42,024 bases of DNA from Acidobacteriaceae bacterium (lineage in GTDB: Bacteria > Acidobacteriota > Terriglobia > Terriglobales > Acidobacteriaceae): assembly GCA_003140075.1 (NCBI GenBank), contig PLIO01000077.1, forward strand, positions 1 to 42,024. Direction: 5' to 3'. Position numbers and translations under genes: made by a program. Every line of letters starts with the position of its first letter. Positions within the stretch are counted from its first letter, which is position 1. This document shows, one piece after another, positions 41,978 to 42,024 of this stretch. Under the pieces are notes generated by a model, which made no database searches, had not been told where the DNA came from, and was given only the letters and a program-made list of their open reading frames with translations.

Positions 41978-42024
41978 TTGTCATCCGAACAAGCGTTCTT
42001 CGCGCCGTGAGGAATCTGGGCGAG
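41978..42024 (+). repeat. Dispersed intergenic repeat, copy B (cut by window end)
   Basis: Starts TTGTCATCCGAAC, then GCGTTCTTCGCGCCGTGAG and GAATCTG. It resembles 26571-26639 closely but lacks one T and differs at several bases. It lies right after the molybdopterin subunit stop. Confidence 0.6.

Overview
The window looks like a chromosomal piece of a soil Acidobacteriota bacterium (Koribacter/Terriglobus-like). This is an inference from gene content and style: a tolC-emrA-emrB efflux operon, a GAF-fused glucan phosphorylase, a Tat-exported two-subunit molybdenum hydroxylase, an Amt with a long exported N-terminus, a PEGA-domain lipoprotein-like gene, and many Shine-Dalgarno-led ATG, GTG and TTG starts. 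No rRNA, intact tRNA, CRISPR array or intact insertion sequence is visible.

Layout. (1) 1-5.3 kb: the 3' part of a GH15 glucoamylase/trehalase, a two-repeat PEGA protein, a tiny YtxH-like membrane protein and three single-domain response regulators, one frameshifted. Four minus-strand genes here each have a -24/-12 (sigma-54) promoter match upstream, and two of them share a duplicated promoter block. (2) 5.3-12.5 kb: an accessory region. A MoaD/ThiS/CysO-like carrier ending in Gly-Gly, a JAMM peptidase fused to a formylglycine-generating-enzyme (FGE/sulfatase-modifying) domain, a CBS/CysM-like PLP synthase, two ATP-grasp ligases and a histidine phosphatase all run on the minus strand. An IS256 remnant splits the cluster, and a tRNA 3'-end remnant and a degraded-looking TPR gene flank it. 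(3) 12.6-18.0 kb: TolC/HlyD/DHA2 efflux operon, a cytidylate-kinase-like gene, and a degenerate receiver protein that follows the phosphorylase gene on the minus strand. (4) 18.1-27.3 kb: GAF-alpha-glucan phosphorylase, an AsmA-like protein, a synthase-type exopolysaccharide operon (GT2, membrane coiled-coil protein, periplasmic/outer-membrane coiled-coil protein) and a DUF4230 protein. (5) 27.4-38.4 kb: short-chain fatty-acid transporter, ammonium transporter, threonine dehydratase, and both glutamate synthase subunits, all on the minus strand. (6) 38.7-42.0 kb: [2Fe-2S] and molybdopterin subunits of a xanthine-dehydrogenase-family enzyme.

How the genes work together. Segment 5 is a nitrogen-assimilation block (ammonium import, GOGAT, ammonia-releasing threonine deaminase). 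The phosphorylase in segment 4 carries a GAF domain that resembles the one in PtsP (EI-Ntr), which hints that glycogen breakdown is tied to nitrogen status. Segment 2 is the best candidate for an undescribed system. Its first half parallels the mycobacterial CysO/Mec/CysM route, in which sulfur is carried as a C-terminal thiocarboxylate, but it is extended by an FGE-like domain and two amide-forming ATP-grasp ligases. That suggests synthesis of a sulfur-containing amino acid or small peptide rather than plain cysteine.

Limits: domain calls are from reading the translations, not from searches. Start sites were chosen by ribosome-binding site, overlap and family N-terminus. Promoter and operator calls are pattern matches only.
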